DNA of 64,000 nt from Agelas oroides. Taxonomy: Eukaryota; Porifera; Demospongiae; Agelasida; Agelasidae. Below the pieces are notes generated by a model. That model was not told where the DNA came from. It did not search any database and worked only from the letters and a program-made list of their open reading frames with translations. Both the position numbers and the translations under genes were made by a program. Positions 1-12,330 of the stretch are shown piece by piece (the stretch's first letter is position 1; every line of letters begins with the position of its first letter). The stretch spans positions 7,406,636-7,470,635 of the forward strand of contig OX422183.1 of the NCBI GenBank assembly GCA_949130485.1, in the 5' to 3' direction.

Positions 1-69
1 TAAACAAGGGTACAAAAGTCATTTTATGGGTCTCACAGTACTAATGGATGTTATGGTGTCATTATGCAG

Positions 70-147
70 GACTGATGTCTCCAGGATTTGGCATGGGGTG
101 GCCCTACCGCTGGCCGTCCTCCATGGGGGACTTTTCACATTTTATGA
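70..147 (+). CDS. Candidate upstream exon of the ETS gene
   Basis: A 78-base exon-like block lies between an acceptor (ttatgcag at 62-69) and a consensus donor (gtgagt at 148). In one frame it is open and rich in Met, Gly, Pro and Trp (MSPGFGMGWPYRWPSSMG and on). It ends with one base of a codon, and the ETS exon at 8310 begins with the two bases that complete one, so the two join in frame across an 8.1-kb intron. No domain is recognised. The link rests only on splice sites and phase, and a one-in-three phase match can arise by chance. It could equally belong to another gene or to none. Confidence 0.3.
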
Positions 148-1000
148 GTGAGTTACTTAGCCACACTTAGCCTCATTCCCAGGCAGGCTAGTTTATTGAA
201 CTGTGGTTTTTATTGAAATTAACAATACTAGATGGAAGTTGAAAGTAGGGGAAGGCACTTACCCCTAAGCAACCCTAACCCCATGCAAAGCTTGGAAGGA
301 GGGGAAATCCAACTATAGCTGAGGTACCTCCATACCAGCATTTACATATACCTCTTTTAATTGGAATACGCATTTCCTGCACTGGTGGATATATTCCAGC
401 CATTAAGTTGCAGTATACATTCCAACATTAATCACTGCTTTAGGGGCATTAATTATCTGAATGAGGGACCAGCAAAAAAAATCAATCAATCAATCAATAC
501 TATGCCCCCTTGAGGAGTTTTCATACTTGAGTGGTAAGCCTTTATATTTTATACTTTGATGTGTGGTGTGGGTGGACAGCACTTAAATTATGTGAGACCA
601 CCACCACTCCCCCAAGGAGGGATATACTGTATCACCTAGGCAATACCACTGAAGGGCTATAAGAGCAAATATGTTGCCTTGGTAACAGGAGATATTTCAC
701 TGGGTGGGATATATTACTGGCCTCATTCCCACCGTCCATTTGAAACTCCAGCGCTTGGGGCAGAAACTACAAGATAAGCCCTGAAGCTTGTTTTTTTGAT
801 GGGGGATCCCTCCCCTCCCTAGATGGACACTGACGTCAGTCATTCACGTGATAAATGGACCATGCAGGCCTTCCCCTCCATTTTAGCATACTGCAAGCAA
901 TCAAAAACTGGACAGTGAGAAGGCCTGGGAACAAGGCTAATATATTACTAGGACTGAGAGAGACGTAGCATGCATATAAGAAAGAATTTTTGACTTGCTC

Positions 1001-1130
1001 TTTTTGTCTTCATTAAAAGTTATCTTTGCTCTCACAGATTTTTCTTTTTGTCTTCATTAAAAGTTAACTTTGCTCTCACAGATTTTTCTTTTTGTCTTCA
1101 TTAAAAGTTAACTTTGCTCTCACAGATTTT
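1001..1130. repeat. 44-bp tandem repeat, about 3 units
   Basis: Units start at 1001, 1045 and 1089 and carry the core cttcattaaaagttaac followed by ctctcacagattttt. The copies are nearly identical, which implies recent expansion. Each unit contains a pyrimidine-plus-CAG stretch that resembles a 3' splice site. Confidence 0.9.
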
Positions 1131-1370
1131 CCAAAGTGCTTACCAATGCTTGATAACATCTCACACCTTCTCTCACCTCAGTGTGGGAGACCTTAGCAAC
1201 AATAAAAGTCCCTAGCAACCCCCAAAAAGTCCCTAGCTCTCATACCAACATGAGCCCAGCTGTCTGTCTCTCTCAGGGGCATAGTGTTCCTTGAAGATAC
1301 TGTGGTCTTGACTCTGATAATTTGATCAACACCACAGTGTAAAGTTGTGGTCACCCTAATCAAAGCTGAA

Positions 1371-1700
1371 CTCTCTCCCTTCCCCCCACTTCTCTCCCAC
1401 TCTCCCTTTCTTCACACCTTTCATCCCGGCCCTTTCTCCCTCCCACTCTCCCATCCTCCTTTCTTCACACCTTTCATCCCCTTTCTCCCTCCCACTCTCC
1501 CTTCCTCCTTTCCTGACACCTTTCATTCCCTTTCTCCCTCCCACTCTCCCTTCCTCCTTTCCTCACACCTTTCCTTTCCCTTTAAATTCTCCCTCCCACT
1601 CTCTCTTCCTCCCTCTCTCCCTTCTCTCTTTTCCCTCCCTCCCTCCCTCTTTCCCCTCCCTTCCTCCCTCTTTCCCCTCCCTTCCACACTCTCCTCTATG
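1371..1700. repeat. Pyrimidine-rich (CT) low-complexity tract
   Basis: About 330 bases are almost purely C and T on the plus strand, with an imperfect repeat of ctccctcccactctcccttc and tcacacctttcat. The open frame across it is a composition effect and not a gene. Mirror symmetry is possible, so the tract could form triplex DNA. Confidence 0.85.
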
Positions 1701-3192
1701 CAGTGCCCCCTCCCCTACTTGCTAACTCAATGGCACTGGGTCTGCCCTACCCCCTCCCTTCACACACACCACGCAACCCTTTCCGAGGTAAGAGAGAATG
1801 CCCAACCATGCAGTCTAAAACCTTACATGGTTTGATGTATTCATGTGCCACTGGACTTGTTTACACAAAATAATCCATGAAACAAACTGTGAACTTAAGT
1901 GTTGTTTTAGTATAGGGTTTGTGCTTTTAGTTTAGTTAGTTTTTGGATTTAGAAATTACTTTTGGTTTAGTTTATAGTTTCCCGGTTTTACAATTTTTTT
2001 TTAGTTTCAATTACTAAAACTCCAAAACCCAAAGATATTTAGTTATAGTTATCAGTGAAAAAAGGTTTTTTTCTGTTTTAGTATAGTTATGGTTTCTTCT
2101 TGGATGTTTTAGTTTAGTTTAGTTATATATAGTTTCCAGTTTAACAAAGAAAATTTAGTTAGTTCTAGTTTGATTAAGTAAAATTTTAAAAAGGCCATAC
2201 TAAAAGTGTGTAGTTAACAAACTTGTGACCCTCAAACTGTGACCCTCAAACTCACCAAGTTTGTGTGTCTCCATATGGTGGTGTTGATACCACAAGATCA
2301 TTAAGAATCATTTTTTAAAGGACTTCTTCCTTCCTGCATGCCTTCTTATTTTTCCTTGTCTCTTTAGTTCTTCCTGTCCCTGCCACTTGACCCTTAACCC
2401 CCCACTCTGTACACTTCCTGCCCACTTCCTCAACACACACCTATTGTATGGCTTCCTCCCTCAGTTCCTTTTTCCTTTCCTTCCTTGCTGACCTGGCTAT
2501 GAGACAACCCCCTCAGTAGCCAGATATTAAACGTGCCTCAAATTTTCACTCAAGCTGTGCATACTAGTAGCTTCCCTCTCAGTGCTATATCCTGTCTATC
2601 AGCTAGACCTGGGAACAAGGCTAACTGTCAGCATTCCTTGTTACCCTTTAGACCTCCCTCCACTCATGCACAATGGCCTTGTGTCTCAGCATTTTCTACT
2701 ACTCCTCAATTTTTGAAAAAGCCTGACACGTTTTAGTTTACTGGCATTTGAGGGATTTTGATTGGCCTCGTACCGAGGCCACTTTTCATTCCCCCAATGT
2801 GGCCTGGGTATGAGACCGGATTGCTTGATACAATATGTAACGTAGGCAACCAAAGTACATGTAGGTATAGGTAACCATTACGATATGAGAATGAGTAGCT
2901 ACGCAGATGACCTCTAGCATTTGAAGGATTTGACACTTTTGTTTGCAAATCTGACAGTTGTAGGTATACCACACTTTATGAAACCAAACAAAATTATAAC
3001 CAAACATTTATTGTTAATTTCCTTGTTGTTCCATATATGGCGGTATAGCAAATATAGTTGTCCAAGTTACTGCTCTATCCTTCTTGGAATTTTCCCTATC
3101 ACCAACGGTTTTATCACTGGATGTTGTTGAAAGAGATTGAGATGCATTCTTAAGCTTCCTGCAAGAGCACATAAGAACAGGCGGCTAGAGGA

Positions 3193-3367
3193 AGAGCATG
3201 TGACTCCGTAAAATTTGAAACCGGGCGGAATTTACCGCCAGTACTGCACATGCTGCGTAGACATAAGCCATTGTTGCTAAGCACATGACCGGTTGTTCTG
3301 TTTTTAGTACAGTTCAATAATTTTGACCGGACTACAGGCTTCTATTGGAGTTACACGCTCTTACTCT
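3193..3367. mobile_element. Short inverted-repeat element, copy 1
   Basis: The segment ends in ggagttacacgctcttactc and its interior (ttagtacagttcaataattttg, reversed) matches the element at 9151-9349 in opposite orientation. The outer end is decayed in this copy. It is a non-autonomous foldback element without coding capacity. Confidence 0.65.
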
Positions 3368-4952
3368 TGATTCCTTGCTATAAAAGTATTTTTGTTTGTG
3401 CAGCTAAAGAATACTTTTAATTTAACATCACACATCCTTTTCAAAATTTATATTCTTACTGGTAGTTTTGTGACTGGATGTTGGTGGAAGGGAGATAAGA
3501 ATGTTTTGTATCATTCTGTAATACTGTAATAGCTAGGACTTGTTGTCATAGATAAAGGCATGCAAACGTCCAATGACAAAGATAAACAAGCCATGATACT
3601 GAAAACTCCAAAGCATGTTTTAACTTCCTGCACTAAAATATAGTTTTGTTCTTGTAGGGCTGAAAGAGGGCTCAGAAACTAGGACAAACAGGAACTGTAG
3701 TGAAATGTTACATCATACTAAATTCTTGGGTAACTATATATATGAGAAAGGCTTATCAGCAGAGATCCCAGAGAGTGGGGGGGGTAAGACAAAGAGTAAT
3801 TCTCAATCCCTCTTGTAAGACATGCTTTGTGTGTAGACAAAGACTCGATCCCTCTTGTGCAAACATCCAGTGACTAATTATCATAAAAGGAAAAAGAACA
3901 GCGAAAGATAAATTTAGGTGCACAAATCCTTTTATAGCAGGAAATTATCTCTCCCTCCCTCCTTTCAGTATGGAAGCTAGGCACCCCACACCCATTGTGA
4001 GGTATTATCTGTTTCCTGAAGTGACCTTCCATGACATGTTTTCTTAAGCCCCTTTCTTGGGTTACAAAAACCGAATAAGTTTTTCCTGCGCCAAGTCACC
4101 AGCTGCTTCTGTTGTGAGCTGTCTGTTTGCTTTACTGGTCAACAATTTATTCTTCTAAGTTTTCACGACTTGACAACTTAGTACAGCAGGCAGATACTAG
4201 CTACACTGCAGTCTATCAAGCCAGACTATCTGCACCAGTATTAGTTTTATATACTGAAGCCAAGGTGTTGCTACTGTCTCAAAATGGAACAGTAGGATCT
4301 GATTGGTCAGCGATTCATGAATACTAATAACATTCTGCCAGACCTTCTCCACTTACCCTTCAGAGGGTGAGAGAGGGTCTGGCTTGATAGACTAAGAGAC
4401 TACCATTGTAGTAAAATGATTGTTTTTCCCAGGGTGCTGTCGTTCATGTGTCGTACATTACCACACAAACCACACTGTGCCCTAGGGCCATGTAGGGTAG
4501 GTACCTCAAGAGCAAGGCTTTAACAAAATAGATGTACAAATTATGTAGCTTAAAAACCAATTTTTAAATACCCTAGCTGGAGACTCACTAGAAGCCAGAA
4601 TTGTTGAATTACTCACCCTCATTTCATCCAGCTTTCCATTGTGTACAGTATGGGTTGAAGCAACAGTATACATACATATGAGATACCAGTCCCCATCTCC
4701 CGGTCACCCCAACGCAGCTAATGAGGCCTAGTATTGGCTGTAATGCGTCCTGTGCAGTGGGTGGCTTTGTATAACATCTAGGCCTATTTTTTTTTTAGGG
4801 AGATGTGGTTCACTGATTGTTACTCACCAAGTTTGCCAACAACAGGTGGGGTTGGGGTGAGGGTTAGAGGTCAAAGAAAGATCAAAAGAAGGTCAAAAGT
4901 ACTACTAAGCCTTTGATGGCAATAGTGGACATCACTCGTCCATTTTGTTTTA

Positions 4953-4982
4953 TCACTTACAGTGTGCAAACACTGTAAGTGA
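4953..4982. repeat. Perfect 12-bp-stem palindrome holding splice-like signals
   Basis: tcacttacagtg and cactgtaagtga flank a 6-base loop. The left arm contains an acceptor-like ttacag and the right arm a donor-like gtaagt, so the palindrome mimics a micro-exon. No coding exon is supported around it. Confidence 0.6.
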
Positions 4983-5808
4983 TCCAAACTGGAAGATGAA
5001 CAAGGGTAACTTTTGTTACAGCATGGCTTTTCCTGCAAGTGCTGATTCAGAAATGTTAGCTGGGCATGGGGCTCGAAATGAGGCTAATGATGAAGGTATT
5101 CATACAGAGCTGGTCAAACATGCTTCTAAGGAAGATTACCAAGCTAGTGCCATGCTATAGTTGTAATTCCATGAGTGTATCAGCTTGTTGTTCGGTAGAC
5201 TCAAAGCTTATCCACGCAAGGTTTCAACCATTGGGCACTGCTCCCCTTTGTATACTGTAAGCAATCAAAAACTGGGAAGTGAAGGTGGCCTTGGAATTAA
5301 GCTAATTATTATATAGACTGAAATAACCAGGAGCTTGTAATTGTTTGTTTAGCCTGTAGGAACATGCAACAACTTAACAACAACTGCTCATTGTATGCAG
5401 CTGTATCTGGAGTTTTCTATTACAAGTTCCTGTTAGCCAACACCTATATGTAAACATCCCCTGAGGCAAGAACAGTCTGCACCTCATAAAGCTATGTAAC
5501 ATCATCAAAATTGAGCTTGACCTTGACCACAGCCAGCTTCTTTTAAGTGTTTAAGCTAAACCCGCCTGCACGACTGAGTGCTATGGACACCTCTCAAGCC
5601 TGGAAACGTTTTGGTCAGAGCCATCTCTGCTGATCCAACACCTCAAGTATTGATTTGTAAAGGGGAGATTTGTGGCAGGAAATTCTCACAGGAAGTAACC
5701 AGTTCCCCAGCACCTTATTGTCCTGCAGTTAGTGTGGTAGCTGTTGTGGGTGTACTTGTGTAACATTGTGGGTGACTTTGTTGTGGGGCCCATTCCTGTT
5801 GCCATGTG

Positions 5809-6147
5809 CAATACTACTGTCTACTTCCTGTCCCATGATTTCACTTCCTGTTGTGCAATCACTATTGTGTAGTAGCAGTATCCCTACTAGACAACAAGTG
5901 AATTTAAAACAGATGAGGCAACACTGCTACTACACATGCCATAAAGAGAATGGGATACTGGAAAACCCGGAATAGCGGAACAACGGAATAAAATTAAGAA
6001 TGCGTATGAGCCAAGTATGCAAGCCACACCCCTTTGCCTAGATCGGTCCTATAGTAGACCATACTACTGTCTACTTCCTGTCCCATGATCTCACTTCCTG
6101 TTGTTCAATCAGTTAATGTGTAGTAGCAGTATCCCTACTAGACAACA
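5809..6147. repeat. Direct repeat, two copies of about 88 bp
   Basis: The block from 5809 to 5898 (atactactgtctacttcctg, ending in agtatccctactagacaaca) recurs from 6059 to 6147 with a few substitutions. The copies lie 250 bases apart in direct orientation. No element ends are recognised. Confidence 0.75.
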
Positions 6148-7009
6148 TATGCCATGACGATGCCATGCATAATCGTAATATGAAATGTTAAGATTACCCT
6201 CTGAAAATGCTAAGAAAACTTGCGTCATGGTATTTTCATGTGAAAATGAAAATACTCAGAAAAGTATTTTATAGATGGTTTCCAAATGTCAATTAAGCGT
6301 CCTACTTCCGAGGGCAAACGCGCGATCAAGAGGCAGCTGTACAGCGGACCTTTCACCTTGAGAGAAGCAGCTTCTTTTATCTTTCAGTACTAATGGTAAG
6401 AACTTGATGTAGCGCTTACTAGCCTGTCTTTTGCACACAGCTGCACTAAACACAGACCCCAACTCTTGCCCTCCGGAAGTGAGGCCATGCCCCATGAAAA
6501 CCATCTATAAAGGGATGAAAAATTTCATAGCCCTATGAAAAACAGAGTTCATGTAGTTATGTTTTCATAATACAGTTTTGTTATGTTACTGTTGCTATGA
6601 AAACCCTATGAAAAAAATAGAGAGTTACGTATGGAAATATAGCATTTCATATGACTCAGCATGGCATTTTAGGACATGTTTTTGTAGTACATACATAATA
6701 ATCATATACTTATTTAGTGTCAATACATTTACTCCCATAGAAAGGTGTGCAATTATTTTTGTAATTGCACAGGTAGGAAAGATTCTGATTGGACAAAAAA
6801 TACAAAAACTACAAAACCGTGCAAGGTGTAATCGCTCACTGATTGGTCAGTAGCAATTTGCTGTAAACTATATTAACATAATGTAAACTTGTAACTTGTA
6901 AGTGACAACAATTTGGTGTAAACTTGTATACTATAAACCACCACATCACATACATACTCATACTTATTATAGCATACTGTAAACTAGGCAGAGTATATGA
7001 TTAACAAGT

Positions 7010-7146
7010 AACAGCATGTTTTCTCGTGTAATTTGGGATTAATAGCACTCATGAATGGCATAATTGCACTCGGCTTCGCCTCGTGCAATTAACAGCCATT
7101 CACTCGTGCTATTAATCCCAAATTGCACTCGAAACCATGCTGTTAA
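7010..7146. repeat. Foldback hairpin element
   Basis: The left arm (cagcatg...cgtgtaatttgggattaatagca) is the inverted complement of the right arm (tgctattaatcccaaattgcactcg...catgctg) around a loop near 7070. Arms are about 50 bases. It is probably a small MITE. Confidence 0.7.
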
Positions 7147-7298
7147 TTATACTAATACCATGAAATTTTCTTTTCATGGTATTATCATGGGGGTGATCTT
7201 TGAAAACATTCATATGATTATGGAATGTATTTTCATGGCATGTTGTCTAGTAGTATAGTGTTGCCTCAGCCTTCTCCATTGCCTTCGCAACTTGATCT

Positions 7299-7549
7299 TC
7301 CAAAAGACAAGGGGGCAAGGTCTGGGAGATCACGTTACAGGTAGACAGGGGCGCAGACACACAGAAACCTTTTCTTATAATTAAATCAGTTCTGTTGAGC
7401 CTCTAACCTGACCACTTACAGCTTGTTACTACCTAGCACTTGTGCTCTCGGTTGCATAATGCAAGGCAGCTTCTAAAGACAAGGGGGCAAGGTCTGGGAG
7501 ATCACGTTACAGGTAGACAGGGGCGCAGACACACGGAAACCTTTTCTTG
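7299..7549. repeat. Direct repeat, two copies of about 76 bp
   Basis: The block beginning aaagacaagggggcaaggtc at about 7300 recurs at about 7473 with one visible substitution, 173 bases later. It includes tctgggagatcacgttacag. It is a recent local duplication. Confidence 0.8.
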
Positions 7550-8309
7550 TTATGCAAGGCAGCTTCAATACAGCTTAGTGTTTTGTATTAATCAACTCTA
7601 AAAATTTTAATAATTACTACAGCAAATTGTTATATGTACACTACCTCTCGTATGTCTATAATCTGTCTGCCTGACATCACCGCACACGACAAGATCCTTC
7701 CCACGCCCCTTATTTGCAAACTGGAAGCGATGAAATCCCTGAAGCAAAATTTCACTGGCTTTTCCTCAAGATTTCACACAGCAAATCCAAACTTATCCGA
7801 ACTCCCAAATAATGATAACCATAGAGACTCCACTGTGCATTAAATGGAATAGTTTCGTTTATCCACATTTTACTTATCTGAGCACCCTCCGGTCCCAACG
7901 TGTTCGGATAAGCGACTTCCTACTGTGTGTGATTTTACTCTTGCTATCACACGGCTGTGTGCTTTCTGTGAGGTGTTTTTGTATTCTTTTGACTTTCCTG
8001 TCATAAACTGAAAGTTGTGTTTTCTGCCTGCTTTCAGGATATCCCCACTTTTCCAGTGTTTGGTAATTTTCACGTCTTTGTTGTCATAAACCGATCAAAT
8101 AGAAAATACTGTTCTTTAAAAGTAATTGTTTGAGTAAGAAAGTCGTGTGACATTTTTGCACACAATCCACTTACGACCAACATGTGACGGAGGAATATAC
8201 CTGATGATTGCCCAACTGACTTCTCCCTCTTTCTCCTCCCTTCTTCCTCCCTACCCTTCCTTATCTCTTCTCCTCTTCTTTCTCCCTCTCTCTTCCTCCT
8301 CAAATACAG

Positions 8310-10881
8310 ACTTAACTCTGGATCAGCTTGGCACCGACTGGTCTTATGCTGCCGCAATGCAGCACCTCCTTCAGTCCCGAACCCTCCCACCCCCTCATGT
8401 CACCACCTCCCCCTCCCTCTCCACCCCCTCCGCACAAAGCATGATTGCTCTTCCTCAACGCAAATCCCATGAACAGTTTACAGCTGCCCTCAATACCCAC
8501 ACGGGCCAGTATCAGCCACTGCCTTCGATTGGATCATTTTCACTACCAGATGCAGCAAAATTTCAGCTGGCTGCTTCAGGCAAAAATGGTCAAACGCTAT
8601 CCATCCCAAGTGGCCATCACTCTGCGTCCCCTTCTCCCACCCACTCTCCCCTCCACCTTCAACGCCACCTGAACACAAGCCCCTCCTTGCAGCAAGTACC
8701 GTCATCCACCTTGCAGAACATGCTGGCCCCTTCCCCCTCCTCCGCCGCCTCGAGTCATGCCTCCACCCCCAGCCCTCGTACACCCCTGGAGCTCACCAGT
8801 AGAGGTACCCACCCGGCTCCTCTCCACATTAAATCCATGGCAGGAAGACACGCTGGCCTGACGATGGAGACAGACATCCAGGCACCAACTACCCCACAAT
8901 CTCCATTCCCTCAGCAAGGTGGGTTATAATCACTCTAAATTTATTGCGAAAGTTAATTTCCTAATATGGAAAAATGAAAGAATCTTGATTTTCACGACCA
9001 CATCAGCTCAGTGATTTTTCACACCAGTATGCAACCATTCAAAGTAGCTACCGTATAGTGGGTGGGAAACTTTCGAGGGAGAAAACTTTCTTGATTTGAC
9101 AGAAATAAGATTTTTGCGGAGAACGCTTTCGCAGATTGAACGGGCAGCTTGAGTAAGAGCGTGTAACTCCAATAGAAGCTCGTAGTCCGGTCAAAATTGT
9201 TGAACCGTACTAAAAATAGAACACCCAGTCACGTGCTTAGCAACAATGGCTTATGTCTACACACAGCTGTGCAGTATGTGTTACTATTTTTAGTACTGGC
9301 AGTAAATTCCGACTGGTTTCAAATTTTATTGAGTTACACGCTCTTACTCAAGCCACCCGTTCTTATGCGCTCTTGGTGTACTTCATATTTGTAGCTTCCT
9401 GGGGATGTTGTTAGCCAGCACAGTTTCGTGAATTTAAACAACCACCTGTTACCTAGGTAACAGGTAGTGCACTGTTTTAGTAAAAAAAATTTTGATTCTG
9501 AAAATAATTTTTGGTTGGTTTTCCAGTTTTAAGTTGTTTTAGTTAGTTTTATAGTTAAAACTCACCAAGACAGGGGTGTAGTGTATACTACCGTATAGCT
9601 GGTTTATTTCGCGGGAGAAAATTTTCGCGAATGGCTGGCATTTGCGTATTTCGCGAATAAAATTTTCGCGGATTGCCATTATATTAACCGCGGCATGGGA
9701 TCCGGATCCAATATCAATGCAATATTCGCGAATAATATTTTCGCGAACTGGGACAGATCCGCGAAATTCGCGAAAATTTTCTCCCGCGAAATAAACCCGC
9801 TATACGGTAACCACCTCTTATGGATACAAGTAGCCTTGTTCCCAGGCCATTCCCAGATTTTATCTCGCAACCGTAGAGAAATATCGGGACTTTTCTTCAC
9901 AGCTGCGGGATAAAATCTGGGAGGGGCCTGGGAACAAGGCTAGGATACAACCACATTCATTTATGCTGCTTTGTGAAACTGAATACCTTAAATTACTGTA
10001 GTATTTTCCTATCCCTTTCCCCTCCCTCCCCAGGTCAGATACAACTGTGGCAGTTCTTGCTAGAGCTTCTACAAGATGAGCAACATTCAAACATAATCGC
10101 ATGGGCAGGAAGCGAAGGGGAATTCAAGCTGCTAGACCCTGAGGCTGTCTCGATGCTGTGGGGAGTCAGAAAACGTAAACCAAGCATGAACTACGACAAG
10201 CTGAGCCGGGCAATTCGCTACTACTACGACAAGAAGATCATGCACAAAGTCCACGGGAAGCGTTACGTCTACAAGTTCAATTTTGACACCATATCCAAGT
10301 ACATGACCTCCGGGAGTACGAGTCCGTCTGCCGAAAACCCTCTAACATCTGAAGCTGGCACCTCAGTCCACGTTCCCTCGTCTCAGCCCGATAACCTCAC
10401 TTCAGAAGAGGTTAAAAACATAGCGGTACCTGCTATGGTACAAGCTGGGCTAAGCTCAGCCGTACTACAGGACTTGAAGTGCATTGTTACGACCGCACAG
10501 GGCAAGATCAACCCCCAGCAGCTGCCATCTGCTTCTGTTTCCAACCAGCCTGCATGCATGGTTGTCTCAAGTTCAGGTTTTCAAGACACCATGGTGAATG
10601 CACTCCAACAAAGTCAGAGTTGGGTGGGAGTTGGTATCAAGAAAGAAAGGGACTTTGAAGGCTCCCCTTGTGCAGCCATTTCTCCTCGAAACAACATCCA
10701 ACGCCAACCCTCACCAGTGGCCACTCACAGCCAAGAGCTAGTCTCGCACACGCCTCATTTGTCTTCAATGGTACTAAGCACTTCTACACAGAGACCAAAC
10801 GTCGGTGCTCATGTGACGCTACCTACCAACATCATGCCACTCGTCCCTCCTTACACTGTCCACAGCCAGCAGTACAGCTAA
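8310..10881 (+). CDS. ETS-domain transcription factor, two 3' exons (8310-8918, 10034-10881)
   Basis: This gene encodes a sequence-specific nuclear transcription factor of the ETS family. Exon 10034-10881 opens at [13 protein letters not shown] and carries a full winged-helix ETS domain over about 85 residues, including the recognition helix [20 protein letters not shown] with its two base-contacting arginines, then [11 protein letters not shown]. The ETS sequence is closest in my memory to the ERG/FLI/FEV group, with some ERF-like positions. Exon 8310-8918 encodes about 200 residues rich in Ser, Pro, Thr and His, a typical disordered regulatory region. Splice sites are caaatacag/ac, caag/gtgggt and cccag/gt, and the split codon restores QQ-G-QIQLW. 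The stop is at 10879-10881, after a roughly 190-residue C-terminal tail. The start codon and any PNT domain are not in these exons; a candidate upstream exon lies at 70-147. Confidence 0.93.
9151..9349. mobile_element. Short inverted-repeat element, copy 2
   Basis: The ends are gagtaagagcgtgtaactc and its inverted complement gagttacacgctcttactc. The element is about 199 bases, lies in the ETS intron, and matches 3193-3367 in inverted orientation. It is non-coding. Confidence 0.75.
9591..9807. mobile_element. TA-flanked palindromic MITE (Tc1/mariner-like)
   Basis: Both ends read CCGTATAGC inward and continue with gtttatttcgcgggagaaaa, and the element is flanked by TA on each side (9589-9590 and 9808-9809). 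The interior repeats TTCGCGAA-type palindromes. A half copy without its partner lies near 9052-9130. The TA duplication suggests mobilisation by a Tc1/mariner-type transposase, which is absent here. Confidence 0.8.
9831..9942. mobile_element. Mutator-like MITE with 9-bp target duplication
   Basis: The terminal inverted repeats are tagccttgttcccaggcc and its complement ggcctgggaacaaggcta. They are flanked by ggatacaag (9822-9830) and ggatacaac (9943-9951), a 9-bp duplication with one difference. It sits in the ETS intron 23 bases after the TA-flanked MITE and 91 bases upstream of the ETS-domain exon. Confidence 0.85.
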
Positions 10882-11187
10882 ACAGACAAACTTCCCAACT
10901 CACTGACGTTTTTTTAACCCGCTTGGGGGTCGTCTTTCTCGATCTTGCATACTCAAGAATGACAACATTTTCACAAGTATACTGGACAATATTTACCACA
11001 TATGTATTATACTGACGACACAAAACTCCCTTTTTTTTTCATTCTCAACATCGACAGCTCTTTTGTATCATAGGTATTATACTTCCCATGACTTTACATA
11101 ATATCATGTTGTATAGATGTACAACATTTATATGCCTGCACCCTCATACTTTTTATATACTGCAGCTCATTTATATACTTCATATTA

Positions 11188-12112
11188 TAATTTAGTTGCC
11201 ACTGTATTCAAATTTGATTTTCTCTTACATACGAGATTCATGCAACTTTAATACTAAACACTAGTGAATACAGGGCGCATTCTTGCCCCCCCCCCCCCAC
11301 ACACCCCCCATTGAACCCCGTAATAGCTCACAAGGTGCACGTGCAAACCTTGGGTTTATTAATTCCCAGCAACTATCGACTTTTTACTTCCACTGAGCCA
11401 GCCTTCAACGGCTAGTACACGAGCTTCATATACTACTAGGTGTAACTGCCCCAACCATATTTAGCTAGCCACAAAGTAGGGCCAGCTCAAAGTATTTGTA
11501 GAAAACAGAAGCAGTGATGTGCCAGTTGGTGTTGGAGCTTCCCTGTGGATGCAACAACCCCTCCTGCCTCCGGCCAGTTTTTGGGTTTGCATAATAGTGA
11601 TCAAAAACTGGAGGTAGGGAACGTGTGGGAACAAGGCTACTATTGAAGATAAAGTGATATTGCTTATTATAATTTAGTTGCCACTGTATTTTCTCTTACA
11701 TACAAGATTCATGCAACTTTAATACTAAACACTATAGTGAATACAGAGCGCATTCTTGCCCCCCACCCCCCATCACTTGATTGAACCCTGTTAATAGCTC
11801 ACAAAGTGCAAACCCTGGGTTTATTGATTCCCAGCAACTATCAACTTTTTACTCCTTGTTCCGGCCAAGGCCTAGTAAGTCTCATCATACACTATATACT
11901 AACCTAATTGAGGTGTAACTGCCCCATCCATATCAATTTAGCCAGCCACAAAGTAGGGCTCAATGTAAAACAGAAGCAGTGATGTGCCAGTTGGTGTTGG
12001 AGCTTCCCTGTGGATGCACCTGCCTCCAGTTTTTGCATCTGTGTACTAGTGATCAAAAACTGGTCCAGGAGATAAGGAAGGCAGGGAACAAGGCTACTAT
12101 TGAAGTTGAGGT
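11188..12112. repeat. Tandem duplication of about 450-480 bp, two units
   Basis: Unit 1 (about 11188-11667) and unit 2 (about 11668-12112) both start tataatttagttgccactg and share, in order, attcatgcaactttaatact, a poly-C stretch, gggtttatt, gtgatgtgccagttggtgtt and a terminal aacaaggctactattgaag. Indels and substitutions separate them, so the duplication is not recent. Each unit contains a decayed MITE built around agtttttg and caaaaact. The second unit ends just before the RING fragment. Confidence 0.85.
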
Positions 12113-12133
12113 AATTGTTTTGCATGAGGGAAT

Positions 12134-12265
12134 CTTGGAACCATCCTGAATGACAAGTGATTTGATGCAGTTCTTGCAGAATGAGTGAAGGCATGGTAGA
12201 ATGCGTGGATCAGTGTATGGTTTGGAACACTTCTTGCAAGTGGTGCTGGGTGATTCCTGGGTCAC
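12134..12265 (-). pseudogene. TRIM RING-finger fragment (5' piece of a paralog of the 44-kb gene)
   Basis: On the minus strand the block encodes TTCKKCSKPYTDPRILPC followed by LHSFCKNCIKSLVIQDGSK. This is nearly identical to the first part of the RING finger of the intact TRIM gene at 43977-45116, and some homology continues upstream to about 12290. After GSK the similarity stops and the frame runs through unrelated repeat sequence to a stop near 12053. The last zinc-binding pair (CPLC in the intact gene), the B-boxes and the coiled coil are missing, so it cannot form a complete RING. It lies just downstream of the PNT gene on the same strand and is best read as a truncated duplicate. Confidence 0.8.
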
Positions 12266-12330
12266 ATTTGATACGTAAAGTGAAATGGCAGTATGTACAA
12301 TAAAACGATGTTCTGATACACAAACCGTGC

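Larger units (their letters stand above)
148..8309. other. Long non-coding stretch, probable intron upstream of the ETS exon
   Basis: I see no recognisable protein in either strand here. The stretch holds tandem repeats, a pyrimidine-rich tract, AT-rich TTTAGTTT-type low complexity near 1900-2200, inverted-repeat elements and direct duplications listed separately. Partial ends of the family with GGCCTGGGAACAAGGCTA termini occur near 925 and 2605. If the 70-147 exon is real, this is an intron of the ETS gene. Confidence 0.5.

Noticed and set aside
1347-1835. 162-codon Pro/Ser/Leu-rich frame
   Set aside because: It follows the CT-rich tract exactly, has no splice or start context, and matches no family.
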